64,000 bases of DNA, taken from positions 5,332,001-5,396,000 of the forward strand of contig NZ_CP108464.1 of NCBI RefSeq assembly GCF_036226405.1, read 5' to 3'. The notes below the pieces were generated by a model. It was not told the DNA's origin and ran no database searches. It worked only from the letters and a program-made list of their open reading frames with translations. The translations under genes were made by a program, and so were the position numbers. Positions 18,544 to 27,049 of this stretch are shown piece after piece (within the stretch, counting starts at the first letter, position 1; each line of letters opens with the position of its first letter). The stretch is from Streptomyces sp. NBC_01260. Its GTDB lineage: Bacteria; Actinomycetota; Actinomycetes; Streptomycetales; Streptomycetaceae.

Positions 18544-19578
18544 ATGGGCGCGGACACCGGAGTCGGCAGCGGCATCGACAGCGGCTTCATCGAACTGAAC
18601 GGGCTGGAGAAGGTCTTCGACGTCCGCCGCCGGACGGGCTTCATGCGCAGCGAACGCCGTGAGGTGCGGGCCGTGGACGGCATCAGCTTCCGGGTGGCGC
18701 GCGGTGAGATGGTCGGCTACATCGGCCCGAACGGGGCGGGGAAGTCGACGACGATCAAGATGCTGACGGGCATCCTCACCCCGAGCGGCGGTTCGCTGCG
18801 GGTGGCGGGCATCGATCCCTCCCGGGAGCGGACGAGGCTGGCGCACCGGATCGGTGTGGTCTTCGGGCAGCGCACCACGCTCTGGTGGGACCTGCCGCTG
18901 CGTGACTCGTACCGTCTGGTCCACCGGATGTACCGCGTCCCCGACGCCCGGTTCCGGGCCAACCTCGACCGGTGTGTCGAACTCCTCGATCTGGAGGAGC
19001 TGTTGGATGTCCCGGTGCGGCAGCTTTCGCTGGGGCAGCGGATGCGCGGCGACATCGCGGCGGCGCTGCTGCACGATCCGGAGGTGCTGTACCTCGACGA
19101 GCCGACGATCGGCCTCGATGTGGTGTCGAAGGCCAAGGTCCGTGGATTCCTGCGGGACTTGAACGCGGAGCGCGGTACGACGGTGCTGCTCACGACCCAT
19201 GACCTGACGGACATCGAGCAGTTGTGCAAGCGGGTGATGGTGATCGATCACGGCCGTCTGATGTACGACGGGGCGCTGTCCGGGCTGCATGAGGCGGGGG
19301 AGAGCGAGCGGATGCTGGTGGTCGATCTGGACCGTGAACTCCCGCCGATCCGGCTGGAGTCGGAGCCTTCGGTGCGTACGGTGAAGGTGGAGGGGCCGCG
19401 GCAGTGGCTGGCCTTCCCGGCGTCCGCGTCGGCGGCGCCCCTGGTGGCGCGGATCGCCGCGGAGTACCCGATGGTGGATCTTTCGGTGCGGGAGCCGGAC
19501 ATCGAGGCCGTGATCGCGAAGATGTACGCGTCGGCCACGGGCACATGGATCGGTGACGGGAACGTACGCGTTCAATAG
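18544..19578 (+). CDS. ABC transporter ATP-binding protein
   Basis: 344-aa nucleotide-binding subunit. Walker A is GPNGAGKST (about residues 62-70), the Q-loop follows in VVFGQRTTLWWDLP, the signature is LSLGQRMR in place of LSGGQ, Walker B is VLYLDEPT, and the H-loop is TTHD. The LSLGQ signature and a C-terminal domain of about 100 residues are typical of the ABC-2 exporter ATPases paired with this kind of permease. ATG 18544 is used; upstream residues in the open frame belong to the permease gene in another frame. It ends the operon. Confidence 0.9.
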   Translation: MGADTGVGSGIDSGFIELNGLEKVFDVRRRTGFMRSERREVRAVDGISFRVARGEMVGYIGPNGAGKSTTIKMLTGILTPSGGSLRVAGIDPSRERTRLAHRIGVVFGQRTTLWWDLPLRDSYRLVHRMYRVPDARFRANLDRCVELLDLEELLDVPVRQLSLGQRMRGDIAAALLHDPEVLYLDEPTIGLDVVSKAKVRGFLRDLNAERGTTVLLTTHDLTDIEQLCKRVMVIDHGRLMYDGALSGLHEAGESERMLVVDLDRELPPIRLESEPSVRTVKVEGPRQWLAFPASASAAPLVARIAAEYPMVDLSVREPDIEAVIAKMYASATGTWIGDGNVRVQ

Positions 19579-19581
19579 GCT
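19576..19581 (+). promoter_or_regulatory. -10 element of the leaderless DUF1707 gene
   Basis: TAGGCT, overlapping the stop codon of the ABC ATPase gene, lies exactly 7 bases before the ATG at 19589. Confidence 0.55.
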
Positions 19582-19588
19582 GCGCGGT

Positions 19589-20275
19589 ATGACTAGTGAA
19601 CATCCGGACATGCGTGCCTCCGACGCCGAGCGTGAGCGCATTGCCGAGATTCTGCGTGAGGCGGTGGCCGAGGGCAGGCTGGAGATGGAGGAGTTCGACC
19701 AGCGCCTCGACGCCACCTACAAGGCCCGCACGCATGGGGAGCTGGAACCGATCGTCCGCGACCTTCCGGCCGTCGGTGCCGCGGTGGCGCCGGTGGTCGC
19801 GGGGCAGCCCCGGACCGGTTCGATGGCCCGCTGGCCGGACCGGGTGGGCGGGCCCGCGACGTCGGGCGGCGCCTTTGCGTTCTGGGGCGGTTTCCGCCGC
19901 CGGGGCAACTGGACGGTCGGCCGGAAGTTCACCGCGTTCGCGATGTGGGGCGGCGGTGAGATCGATCTGCGCGAGGCGAACTTCGAGGACAGCGAGGTGG
20001 TCATCCGCTGCTTCGCGATCATGGGTGGTATGCAGGTGACGGTCCCGCCGGACCTGAATGTCGAGGTCCGGGGCGTAGGCGTGATGGGCGGCTTCGGGGA
20101 GAACGGGAAGGACGAGGGCATCCCGGCACCGGGCTCCCCCCGGGTGCGGGTCACCGGCTTCGCGCTGATGGGCGGCGTCGGCGTGGAGCGCAAGCGGAGC
20201 AAGGCGCAGAAGCAGCAGTTGCGGGAGGCGGAGCGCTCGCGCGGCCGGCTGGAGAAGGGCGACGGCGGCAGGTGA
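19589..20275 (+). CDS. DUF1707 / cell-wall-stress (LiaF/YvqF-like) domain protein
   Basis: 228-aa soluble protein. Residues 7-60 carry DUF1707 (MRASDAERERIAEILREAVAEGRLEMEEFDQRL), a short helical domain found at the start of many actinobacterial membrane and regulatory proteins. The rest matches the beta-rich repeats of the LiaF/YvqF C-terminal domain (FTAFAMWGGGEIDLR, FAIMGGMQVTVP, RVTGFALMGG), but no membrane helices are present. A basic tail follows. The ATG at 19589 fits a leaderless promoter; the open frame extends 12 codons further. Its own promoter separates it from the ABC operon. Confidence 0.8.
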   Translation: MTSEHPDMRASDAERERIAEILREAVAEGRLEMEEFDQRLDATYKARTHGELEPIVRDLPAVGAAVAPVVAGQPRTGSMARWPDRVGGPATSGGAFAFWGGFRRRGNWTVGRKFTAFAMWGGGEIDLREANFEDSEVVIRCFAIMGGMQVTVPPDLNVEVRGVGVMGGFGENGKDEGIPAPGSPRVRVTGFALMGGVGVERKRSKAQKQQLREAERSRGRLEKGDGGR

Positions 20276-20298
20276 CGGGGCGTTCGCCCCGCCCCGTC
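20274..20298. terminator. bidirectional terminator between DUF1707 and GDSL genes
   Basis: 9-bp stem (20274-20282 with 20290-20298), 7-base loop, overlapping the DUF1707 stop codon. Confidence 0.6.
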
Positions 20299-20303
20299 GT
20301 CCC

Positions 20304-21548
20304 TCAGAGCGCGTCGGACGTCGGCCGGACGCGTACCAGGTCGGCCAGGTTTACCAGGGAGCCCAGACGCTGGTAGCCCGCGTCGTTCAGGTGGAGATGG
20401 TCACCGGAGTCGTAGGCGGGGTGCAGCCGGTCCGGGTGGGCCGGGTCGCGCATGTCGCGGTCGAAGTCGAGGACCTGGTCGAAGATTTCGCCGGCCCGGA
20501 TCGTCTCGTTGACCCGGTTGCGTACGGCGTTCTGGGCGGGGGTCCAGCTTCGGTAGCCGTCGTACGGCATCAGGGTCGCGCCGACGACCCGCATCCCGCG
20601 CGCGTGGGCCCGCTGCGCCATGGTGCGCAGGGCGTCGGTGATCCGCTGCGGGTCCTTCTCCTGGGGGAAGCCCTGCACGTCGTTGATGCCGAGGGCGATG
20701 ATGACGGTCTTCGCGCCGGTGACGCCCAGCACATCGCGCTCGAAGCGGTCCAGGGCGCGCTGCCCGATGCCGTCGCGCAGGATGCGGTTGCCGCCGATGC
20801 CCTGGTTCACCACCGCGTAGCGGCCGTTCAGCCGGTCGGAGAGGACGTCGGGCCAGCGGCTGTTCGCGTCGGTGGTGGAGCCGGTGCCGGCGGTGAGCGA
20901 GTCGCCGAGCGCGACGACGGTCCCGGCTGCGGTCGGGCTGTGCACGTCCACGGCGGTGAGGTAGCGCCAGGCGGTGCTGCGCCAGGTGCCCTGCCCGGTC
21001 TCCACGTAGGAGCTCTGGTGGCTGTTGGGGTGCACGGTGACGGGGCCGCGGGCGGTGGGGGTGCGCAGGGTGACGACGAGGTCGGCGTCGGCGGCGACCG
21101 GGACGACGACGGGGTCGCTGACCAGCTGCCGGCCCGCGCCGACGATCGTGGACGGGGCGCCGCGGAACGTCACCGGGCGGGTGTTCACGGTGACGTTGTC
21201 GATCAGCAGCGGCTGCTTGCCGAAGAGGTTGGAGAGGGTGACGCGGGCCGCGTTGCCTCCGACGCTGGTGTGCACGACGTTGCGGATGGTGCGGTGGACC
21301 AGGTCCTGGCCGTGGTTCGGGTCGGCCGCCCCGAGGACGGGTGCGGCGGCCCAGGTGGCGAGCCAGAGCCCGGAGGAGTGCGCCGGTGCCGCGGGCGTGC
21401 GGGCCGTGCTCTGCGGCCCGGTGGCGGCGGACGCCTTCGCCCGGGGCCCGGAGAACAGCAGCGACCCGGTGAACGCCACGACGGCGGCGAGCGCGGCGGT
21501 GCCGGCCACGAGGGCTATGAGCAGGGCGTACCCCTGGCGCCTGGGCAT
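20304..21548 (-). CDS. secreted SGNH/GDSL hydrolase
   Basis: 414-aa esterase or lipase-like enzyme with an N-terminal membrane or signal segment (ALLIALVAGTAALAAVVAF). After a jelly-roll-like N-terminal region of about 170 residues comes the SGNH core: block I VALGDSLTAGTGS with the nucleophile Ser, block II GIGGNRIL, block III ALGINDV, and block V SGDHLHLNDAGY with the catalytic Asp and His. The arrangement (N-terminal domain first, then hydrolase) is that of secreted GDSL proteins acting on polysaccharide acetyl esters or lipids. ATG 21548 with GAGGAGA about 10 bases upstream is used; the frame extends much further without support. Confidence 0.88.
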   Translation of the reverse strand: MPRRQGYALLIALVAGTAALAAVVAFTGSLLFSGPRAKASAATGPQSTARTPAAPAHSSGLWLATWAAAPVLGAADPNHGQDLVHRTIRNVVHTSVGGNAARVTLSNLFGKQPLLIDNVTVNTRPVTFRGAPSTIVGAGRQLVSDPVVVPVAADADLVVTLRTPTARGPVTVHPNSHQSSYVETGQGTWRSTAWRYLTAVDVHSPTAAGTVVALGDSLTAGTGSTTDANSRWPDVLSDRLNGRYAVVNQGIGGNRILRDGIGQRALDRFERDVLGVTGAKTVIIALGINDVQGFPQEKDPQRITDALRTMAQRAHARGMRVVGATLMPYDGYRSWTPAQNAVRNRVNETIRAGEIFDQVLDFDRDMRDPAHPDRLHPAYDSGDHLHLNDAGYQRLGSLVNLADLVRVRPTSDAL

Positions 21549-21683
21549 GGGCGGTGTGTCTCCTCTGTTGGTGGGTCGGTTCCATGATGCGGCAGGGCGC
21601 GGGGAACTCAACGTGCGGCCCGGGAGTAGGTCAGGCAAGGACAATGTGTACGGGGCGTCAGGGGACGACGCGTACGCGGACGG

Positions 21684-23075
21684 GTGGAGCGGATGGAACG
21701 GATCGAAGGCACCGGACCCGGCGAGCGGGGGGCCGGTACGGAGGCGGGCGAGGGCTCGGGCGAGGGCGCGGGGGGCGGGGGCGTGGGCACCCGCCGCTCC
21801 GCCTCCCTGGCCTCGTTCTCGTACACCGCCGCGGACGAGGAGAAGCGTCGCGGCGTGCGCCGTATGAAGACCATGGCCTCCGGCCTCCTTCTGCTGGTCG
21901 CGCTCGTGTACGTCCTCGCCACCTGGGCGAAGAACGAGGGGGTGGGCGGCTGGCCGGGCTTCGTCGCCGCGGCCGCCGAGGCGGGCATGGTGGGTGCGCT
22001 GGCCGACTGGTTCGCCGTCACGGCGCTCTTCAAGCGTCCGCTCGGCCTGCCGATTCCGCACACCGCCATCATTCCCACCAAGAAGGACCAGCTCGGGGCC
22101 TCACTCGGTTCCTTCGTGGGCGAGAACTTTCTGTCGGGCGGTGTCGTACGGGACCGGATCCACTCCCTCGGCATCGGCGGCCGGCTCGGTGCGTGGCTCG
22201 CCGAACCGGAGCACGCGGACCGGGTCACGGCCGAGCTGTCGACCGCGCTGCGCGGCGCGCTGACGGTGCTGCGCGACTCGGACGTGCAGGCCGTGGTGGG
22301 TGAGGCGATCACCCGGCGGGCGAACGCGGCGGAGATCGGCCCGAGCCTCGGCAAGATGCTGGAGAAGGTCGTCGCCGACGGCGGCCACCGCAAGGTGGTG
22401 GACCTGGTCTGTGTCCGGGCTCACGACTGGCTGGTGCAGCACGGCGACTCGGTGATGGACGCGGTGCAGGGCGGCGCGCCGGGCTGGACCCCGCGGTTCG
22501 TCGACAAGCGGGTGGGGGAGCGGGTCTACAAGGAACTGCTGCGCTTCGTCACGGAGATGCGCGACATGCCGGGTCACCCGGCGCGCGGTTCGATCGACAC
22601 GTTCCTGACGGACTTCGCGGCCGACCTCCAGACGGACTCGGAGACCCGCGCCCGGGTGGAACGGCTGAAGTCGGAGGTCCTGGGACGCGGCGAGGTCCAG
22701 GACGTCATCGCGTCCGCCTGGTCGTCGGTCCGCACGATGGTCATCGCGGCGGCCGAGGACGAACAGAGCGAACTGCGCCTGCGCGCCCGCGCCTCCCTGA
22801 TGTCGCTGGGCGCCCGCCTGGCGACGGACGGCCGTCTCCAGGCGAAACTGGAGGGCTGGCTGGAGGACGCGGCGGTGTACGTCGTGACGACGTACCGGAC
22901 GGAGATCACGTCGCTGATCAGCGACACGGTGGCCGGCTGGGACGCGGACCAGACATCGAAGAAGATCGAGGCGCACATCGGCCGCGACCTGCAGTTCATC
23001 CGCATCAACGGCACGGTGGTGGGTGCGCTGGCCGGGCTGGCGATCTATACGGTGTCACGGGCGCTGGGCGGGTAA
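21684..23075 (+). CDS. DUF445 family membrane-associated protein
   Basis: 463-aa protein with a Gly/Glu-rich unordered N-terminus of about 40 residues, then KTMASGLLLLVALVYVLATWA as first membrane helix, the family hallmark AEAGMVGALADWFAVTALFKRPLGLPIPHTAIIPTKKDQLG, a long amphipathic helical region and a C-terminal helix GTVVGALAGLAIYTVSRALG. The bacterial relative YjiN has the same layout; function unknown. The start is uncertain: GTG 21684 and ATG 21693 are both possible and neither has a good ribosome-binding site. Confidence 0.85.
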   Translation: MERMERIEGTGPGERGAGTEAGEGSGEGAGGGGVGTRRSASLASFSYTAADEEKRRGVRRMKTMASGLLLLVALVYVLATWAKNEGVGGWPGFVAAAAEAGMVGALADWFAVTALFKRPLGLPIPHTAIIPTKKDQLGASLGSFVGENFLSGGVVRDRIHSLGIGGRLGAWLAEPEHADRVTAELSTALRGALTVLRDSDVQAVVGEAITRRANAAEIGPSLGKMLEKVVADGGHRKVVDLVCVRAHDWLVQHGDSVMDAVQGGAPGWTPRFVDKRVGERVYKELLRFVTEMRDMPGHPARGSIDTFLTDFAADLQTDSETRARVERLKSEVLGRGEVQDVIASAWSSVRTMVIAAAEDEQSELRLRARASLMSLGARLATDGRLQAKLEGWLEDAAVYVVTTYRTEITSLISDTVAGWDADQTSKKIEAHIGRDLQFIRINGTVVGALAGLAIYTVSRALGG

Positions 23076-23133
23076 TCGGCGAGTCCCGCCGCCGGCCTTG
23101 GACGACCTCGCCGAGCAGTTGGAGGCTCGGCGC

Positions 23134-23436
23134 TCAGGCCGCGCGGCGGGTGACCGCCCAGGACGCGGCGGCCACCGTGCCCGCCACGGTGAAGACCGCC
23201 GGCCACGCGCCGATCTTCTTGGCGAGCGGGTGCGATCCCGCGAAGGCGGCGACATAGGCGGTGGTCAGACCGGCGGCGGCGCGCGGCCCGGCCTGCCGGT
23301 TCCACTCGTACGCCGCGGCGGTGCCCGCGGCTGCGAGGGCGACCCCGCCCAGCGGGCGCTTCCTCGTCCACCGTGCGACGGCGTAGCCGCCGACCAGTCC
23401 GCCCGCCGCCACTGCCGCTGCCGGGATCCTCGCCAT
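23134..23436 (-). CDS. small hypothetical membrane protein
   Basis: 100-aa protein with three short hydrophobic stretches rich in Ala and Gly (VAAGGLVGGYAVARW, GGVALAAAGTAAAYEW, AAGLTTAYVAAFAG) separated by basic turns. No known domain is recognised. ATG 23436 has GGAGG 8 bases upstream; five extra residues in the open frame are ignored. It is divergent from the MFS gene and shares its palindromic operator region, so it may be co-regulated. Confidence 0.65.
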   Translation of the reverse strand: MARIPAAAVAAGGLVGGYAVARWTRKRPLGGVALAAAGTAAAYEWNRQAGPRAAAGLTTAYVAAFAGSHPLAKKIGAWPAVFTVAGTVAAASWAVTRRAA

Positions 23437-23535
23437 CGCAGCCACCTCCACCTGTTCGTCCGTCGCCGGATCCGCTTCTCGGATCTGCTTCTCGGATCCG
23501 AGGCTAACGCGGCCTCCGGGTGCCCCGTCGCCGAG

Positions 23536-23580
23536 GGGGTGTACATGCGTTTACCCTGAGGGTGAACGCATGTACACCCC
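23536..23580. promoter_or_regulatory. 45-bp near-perfect palindrome, candidate TetR operator
   Basis: Arms 23536-23551 and 23565-23580 pair perfectly over 16 bp. A second 5-bp pair (23553-23557 with 23559-23563) sits around the central G, and only the bases at 23552/23564 fail to pair. The inner half-sites read GTTTACCC and GGGTGAAC, a common TetR-family format. It lies in the divergent promoter region of the MFS exporter, whose operon encodes a TetR regulator. Confidence 0.7.
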
Positions 23581-23611
23581 TGCCTTGACGCCGAGCACCG
23601 TACGGAGAAAC

Positions 23612-25123
23612 ATGCCCGCGGACATACCGGTCCCAGTCGATCCCGAGACCCCCGCAGTCCAGGCCCCGCACCCCCGCTTCGCCGTCGGCGTGCTGGCGTT
23701 CTGCGGTGTGGTGGTCGCGGTCATGCAGACGATCGTCGTCCCGCTGCTGCCGCACATCCCCGAGCTGACCGGTGCCACCCCCGCCGCCGCGAGCTGGCTG
23801 GTCACCGTCACGCTCCTCACCGGCGCGGTCTTCACCCCGGTCCTGGGCCGGGTCGGCGACATGTACGGCAAGCGGCGGGTGCTCGTCGCCTCGCTCGCGG
23901 TGCTGGTGGTGGGCTCGGTGCTCTGTGCGGTCAGCTCGCACATCGGGGTGCTGATCACCGGCCGCGCCCTGCAGGGCGCGGCGATCGCCGTCGTACCGCT
24001 GGGCATCAGCATCCTGCGCGACGAGCTCCCGCCCGAGCGCGTCCTGTCCGCCGTCGCGCTGATGAGCTCCACGCTCGGGATCGGCGCGGCCATCGGCCTG
24101 CCGGTCGCCGCTCTGGTCATCGAGAACTTCGAGTGGCACACCATGTTCTGGGTCTCCGGCGTGATCGGCCTGATCGACATCGCGCTGGTCCTGCGCTGTG
24201 TGCCGGAGTCCCCGCTGCGCAGCCGCGGCCGCTTCGACGCCGTCGGCGCGCTGGGCCTGTCCGCCGCGCTGGTCTGCCTGCTGCTCGCGGTCACCCAGGG
24301 CGCCGACTGGGGCTGGGGATCGGTCCGGACGGTCGGCCTGCTCGCGACCGCCGTCGTGGTGGCGCTGCTCTGGGGCGTGTACGAGCTCCGCGTCGCGACG
24401 CCCATGGTCGACCTGCGGGTCTCGGCCCGTCCGGCCGTACTGCTCACCAATGTCGCCGCCCTGCTGATCGGCTTCGCGTTCTACGCGAACTCGCTGGTCA
24501 CCGCCCAGATGGTGCAGGAGCCGAAGGCCACGGGCTACGGGCTCGGCGCCTCGCTCGTCGTCAGCGGACTGTGCCTGCTGCCGGGCGGTGTGTCGATGGT
24601 GGCGCTCTCGCCCGTCTCCGCGCGGATATCCGCCAGGCGCGGCCCGAAGGTCAGCCTGGCGCTGGCCGCCGGGATCATCGCCGTCGGCTACGGGGTGCGG
24701 TACTTCACCAGCCACAGCCTCTGGATGATCATCGCCGGCGCGACGGTCGTCGCATCGGGCACGGCGATCGCCTACTCGGCCCTGCCCGCGCTGGTGATGC
24801 GCGGAGTCCCGGTCAGCGAGACCGGGGCGGCCAACGGACTGAACACCCTCATGCGGTCGATCGGACAGGCCTTCTGCAGTGCGACGGTGGCCGCCGTCCT
24901 GGCCAACATCACGTTCCAGGCGGGGGGCCGGACGGCCCCGACCCTCCACGCGTACCAGCTGGTCTTCGTGATCGCGGCGGGTGCGGCGCTCGCGGCCCTG
25001 GCCGTCGCGCTGTTCCTGCCGGGCCGCAAGCCGGCCGGGGCGGGTACGGTCGGGGAGAGCCGCAAGGCGCCGGGCATCCGCGAGGGCGGTGTACGGACAG
25101 CACCGATCCAGGAGGGCGCATGA
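23612..25123 (+). CDS. MFS drug-exporter-like transporter (DHA2-type)
   Basis: 503-aa proton-driven efflux pump with about 14 hydrophobic segments. Motifs: VVPLLPHIPELTGATPAAASW in the first helix and loop, GRVGDMYGKRRVLV (motif A), LQGAAIAVVPLGISILRDE (motif B), and GIGAAIGLPVAALV (motif C of antiporters). ATG 23612 is preferred because GGAG lies 4 bases before it and the palindrome then stays outside the gene; an ATG at 23570 lies within the palindrome. Its stop overlaps the TetR start (ATGA). The pair is a self-regulated efflux cassette; the substrate cannot be inferred. Confidence 0.88.
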   Translation: MPADIPVPVDPETPAVQAPHPRFAVGVLAFCGVVVAVMQTIVVPLLPHIPELTGATPAAASWLVTVTLLTGAVFTPVLGRVGDMYGKRRVLVASLAVLVVGSVLCAVSSHIGVLITGRALQGAAIAVVPLGISILRDELPPERVLSAVALMSSTLGIGAAIGLPVAALVIENFEWHTMFWVSGVIGLIDIALVLRCVPESPLRSRGRFDAVGALGLSAALVCLLLAVTQGADWGWGSVRTVGLLATAVVVALLWGVYELRVATPMVDLRVSARPAVLLTNVAALLIGFAFYANSLVTAQMVQEPKATGYGLGASLVVSGLCLLPGGVSMVALSPVSARISARRGPKVSLALAAGIIAVGYGVRYFTSHSLWMIIAGATVVASGTAIAYSALPALVMRGVPVSETGAANGLNTLMRSIGQAFCSATVAAVLANITFQAGGRTAPTLHAYQLVFVIAAGAALAALAVALFLPGRKPAGAGTVGESRKAPGIREGGVRTAPIQEGA

Positions 25124-25698
25124 CCGGCGGCCAGGCCATCGCACCGGCTACCGGGTCCGCGGACGCGGGTACCGGCCGGGGCGCGATCCTGCGCGCGGCG
25201 CGGCGGGCGTTCACCCAGCGGCCGTACGCCGAGGTGACGATCCGCCGGATCGCCGCGGATGCCGGGGTGAGCCCGGCCCTCGTGGTCAAGCACTTCGGCC
25301 GCAAGGAAGAGCTGTTCAACACGGTGGCCGACTTCGGTCCGGCCGCCGCGGAACTGTTCGACGCCCCGCTCGGCCTGCTGGGCCGCCACATGGTCGTCAC
25401 GCTGGTGACCCGCCGCCGCGAGCTCAAGTCCGACCCGCTCCTGCGCGTGGTGTTCTCCCTCGGCAACCAGGACGAACGCTCGCTCCTGCGCGACCGGTTC
25501 CACGAACAGGTCACCGACGCGCTGACCGCCCGGCTCTCCGGCCGGGACCGCGCGTTGCGCGCCGAGCTCCTGGCCGGACACCTCCTCGGCCTCGGCGCGA
25601 CCCTCAGCCTCCACCGCGAGGGGGCCGGCGCCCTGGCCACCCCGGAACACATCGCCGACCTCTACGCGCCCGCGCTCCAGAAGCTGATCACCGGCTGA
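25120..25698 (+). CDS. TetR-family transcriptional regulator
   Basis: 192-aa repressor-type protein. The N-terminal HTH is ILRAARRAFTQRPYAEVTIRRIAADAGVSPALVVKHFGRKEELFNTV, where the YAEVTIRRIA and HFGRKEELF stretches are classic TetR signatures. The C-terminal ligand domain resembles the TetR_C_33-type cluster common in actinobacteria. It starts at ATG 25120, overlapping the MFS stop by four bases, with AGGAGGG 3 bases upstream. It probably binds the 45-bp palindrome upstream of the MFS gene and is released by the pump substrate. Confidence 0.9.
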   Translation: MTGGQAIAPATGSADAGTGRGAILRAARRAFTQRPYAEVTIRRIAADAGVSPALVVKHFGRKEELFNTVADFGPAAAELFDAPLGLLGRHMVVTLVTRRRELKSDPLLRVVFSLGNQDERSLLRDRFHEQVTDALTARLSGRDRALRAELLAGHLLGLGATLSLHREGAGALATPEHIADLYAPALQKLITG

Positions 25699-25742
25699 GC
25701 GGCCGGGGTAGGGTCTGGGAAATTCGACGAGGGGGGCCTCTC

Positions 25743-26258
25743 ATGTCTGTCCGTATCCGCGCCCGCAGACACGCCGCGGCACTGGCGGCCGCTGCTGCCC
25801 TGGTGACCTCCCTGGCGGGCTGCTCCGAGGCGGCCACGTCGCGGGGCCCCGGGGACGATGTCCCGCAGGTGGCCCGGTCGACGCACGAGTCGGCCGACCG
25901 GGCCGGGACGGCCGAGGCTGCCGACGCGCAGGAGGCCCCGGCCGGAGCCGAGAAGGTACGTGACGCCTTCGCCGGCCTCCAGGCCACCCTCGACGACACC
26001 TGCACCCCCGGTGCCGGGGACTGCGCCCACCTCCTGGGCCGGGTGAACGAGGAACTGACCGGGCTGGACGCGTCGATGAAGGCCGACCAGCAGGGGCCCG
26101 GCCACTTCAAGGAGCCCCTGGCGTGGACGGCCGCGCTGCGCACCACGCTGGCCGGTGACACCTCCACGGCCAACCTGGAGAAGCACCACAAGGACCTGAT
26201 CGGCACGCGCGACCGCATCAACACCTGGATGCAGGATCACCCGGAGGACTACCGCTGA
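25743..26258 (+). CDS. hypothetical lipoprotein
   Basis: 171-aa exported protein. The signal peptide has an Arg-rich start (MSVRIRARRH), a hydrophobic core and the lipobox SLAGC with Cys27. The mature chain holds two further cysteines (DDTCTPGAGDC) that could form a disulfide, and a helical C-terminal half (NLEKHHKDLIGTRDRINTWMQ). No known domain. A GAGGGG lies 8-10 bases before the ATG, and a TAGGGT hexamer at about 25711 may be its -10. It converges on the deformylase gene. Confidence 0.7.
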   Translation: MSVRIRARRHAAALAAAAALVTSLAGCSEAATSRGPGDDVPQVARSTHESADRAGTAEAADAQEAPAGAEKVRDAFAGLQATLDDTCTPGAGDCAHLLGRVNEELTGLDASMKADQQGPGHFKEPLAWTAALRTTLAGDTSTANLEKHHKDLIGTRDRINTWMQDHPEDYR

Positions 26259-26276
26259 CCCCGGGGCCCCGAACCG

Positions 26277-26294
26277 GACTCCGGCCGCGGAGTC
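26277..26294. terminator. hairpin between convergent lipoprotein and deformylase genes
   Basis: 7-bp arms (26277-26283 with 26288-26294) around a 4-base loop. It touches the last base pair of the deformylase stop codon. Confidence 0.5.
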
Positions 26295-26952
26295 ACTTGC
26301 CCAGCTTCGCGGCCGACGCGGCACGCCGGGCGAACACCTCGTCCTTCGAAGCGGCCATCTCGCGCAGGGCCGTCTTCCGCTCCCGCCGGCCGAGCCGGTC
26401 CAGATAGAGGTGGCCGCGCAGGTGGTCCGTCTCGTGCTGGAGGCAGCGGGCGAAGTAGCCGCGGCCCTCGATCACCAGCGGACTGCCGTCCTTGTCCCGG
26501 CCGCGTACGACGGCACGGTCCGGGCGGGGTACCACGCGGTAGGGGCCGGGGACGGACAGGCATCCCTCGGACTCCTCGACCAGCCGGCGCTGCTCGGGCG
26601 CCACCTCGTCCAGAACGGGATTGGCGATGTGGCCGACATGGCGCACCCCCCAGTCGTCCGTGATGTCCCACATGAACAACCGCAGGTCCACGTCGACCTG
26701 GTTGGCGGCGAGTCCGGCGCCCTCCGCCGCCTGGTTGGTGGCGAACATGTCGTCGACCAGCCGCGAGAGTTGCGGGGTCCCGAACTCGGTGACCTCCCGG
26801 CACGGGCGACGCAGGATCTCCTCCCCGACGACGGTGATGCGGCGCACCGCACCCCGGTCGGCCTCCGGTGCGAACCGGGGAAAGGACTCGACGGGTACGC
26901 CCTGCACGCGGACCCGGCGGTCCTGCGAGCCGTCATCGAACCGAGCGGCCAT
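26293..26952 (-). CDS. def: peptide deformylase
   Basis: Removes the formyl group from N-terminal methionine of new proteins; a metalloenzyme. All three signature motifs are intact: GAGLAANQ (motif I), EGCLSVP (motif II, with the metal-binding Cys) and QHETDHLRGHLY (motif III, HExxH). At 219 aa it has an N-terminal extension of about 35 residues compared with E. coli Def, usual for actinobacterial type III-like paralogues. Streptomyces carry several def genes; an accessory copy beside a regulator may relate to resistance to deformylase inhibitors, but nothing here proves that. It is divergent from a winged-helix regulator. Confidence 0.92.
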   Translation of the reverse strand: MAARFDDGSQDRRVRVQGVPVESFPRFAPEADRGAVRRITVVGEEILRRPCREVTEFGTPQLSRLVDDMFATNQAAEGAGLAANQVDVDLRLFMWDITDDWGVRHVGHIANPVLDEVAPEQRRLVEESEGCLSVPGPYRVVPRPDRAVVRGRDKDGSPLVIEGRGYFARCLQHETDHLRGHLYLDRLGRRERKTALREMAASKDEVFARRAASAAKLGK

Positions 26953-27024
26953 GAAGCATCAACGCCTTCCGCGCATACGGGAGTCGGCCGGGTGCGGCCG
27001 ACGGCGACCGGCTTGACCGAATGC

Positions 27025-27049
27025 TTTGCAAAGTAGCACTCTTTGCAAA
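27025..27049. promoter_or_regulatory. paired TTTGCAAA palindromes upstream of the winged-helix gene
   Basis: Two identical 8-bp palindromes at 27025-27032 and 27042-27049 are 17 bp apart, in the 97-base divergent region with def. TTGACC at 27013-27018 and TAGCAC at 27034-27039 could be the -35 and -10, so the repeats flank and overlap the promoter and the second touches the start codon. They look like an operator for the adjacent regulator. Confidence 0.65.
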
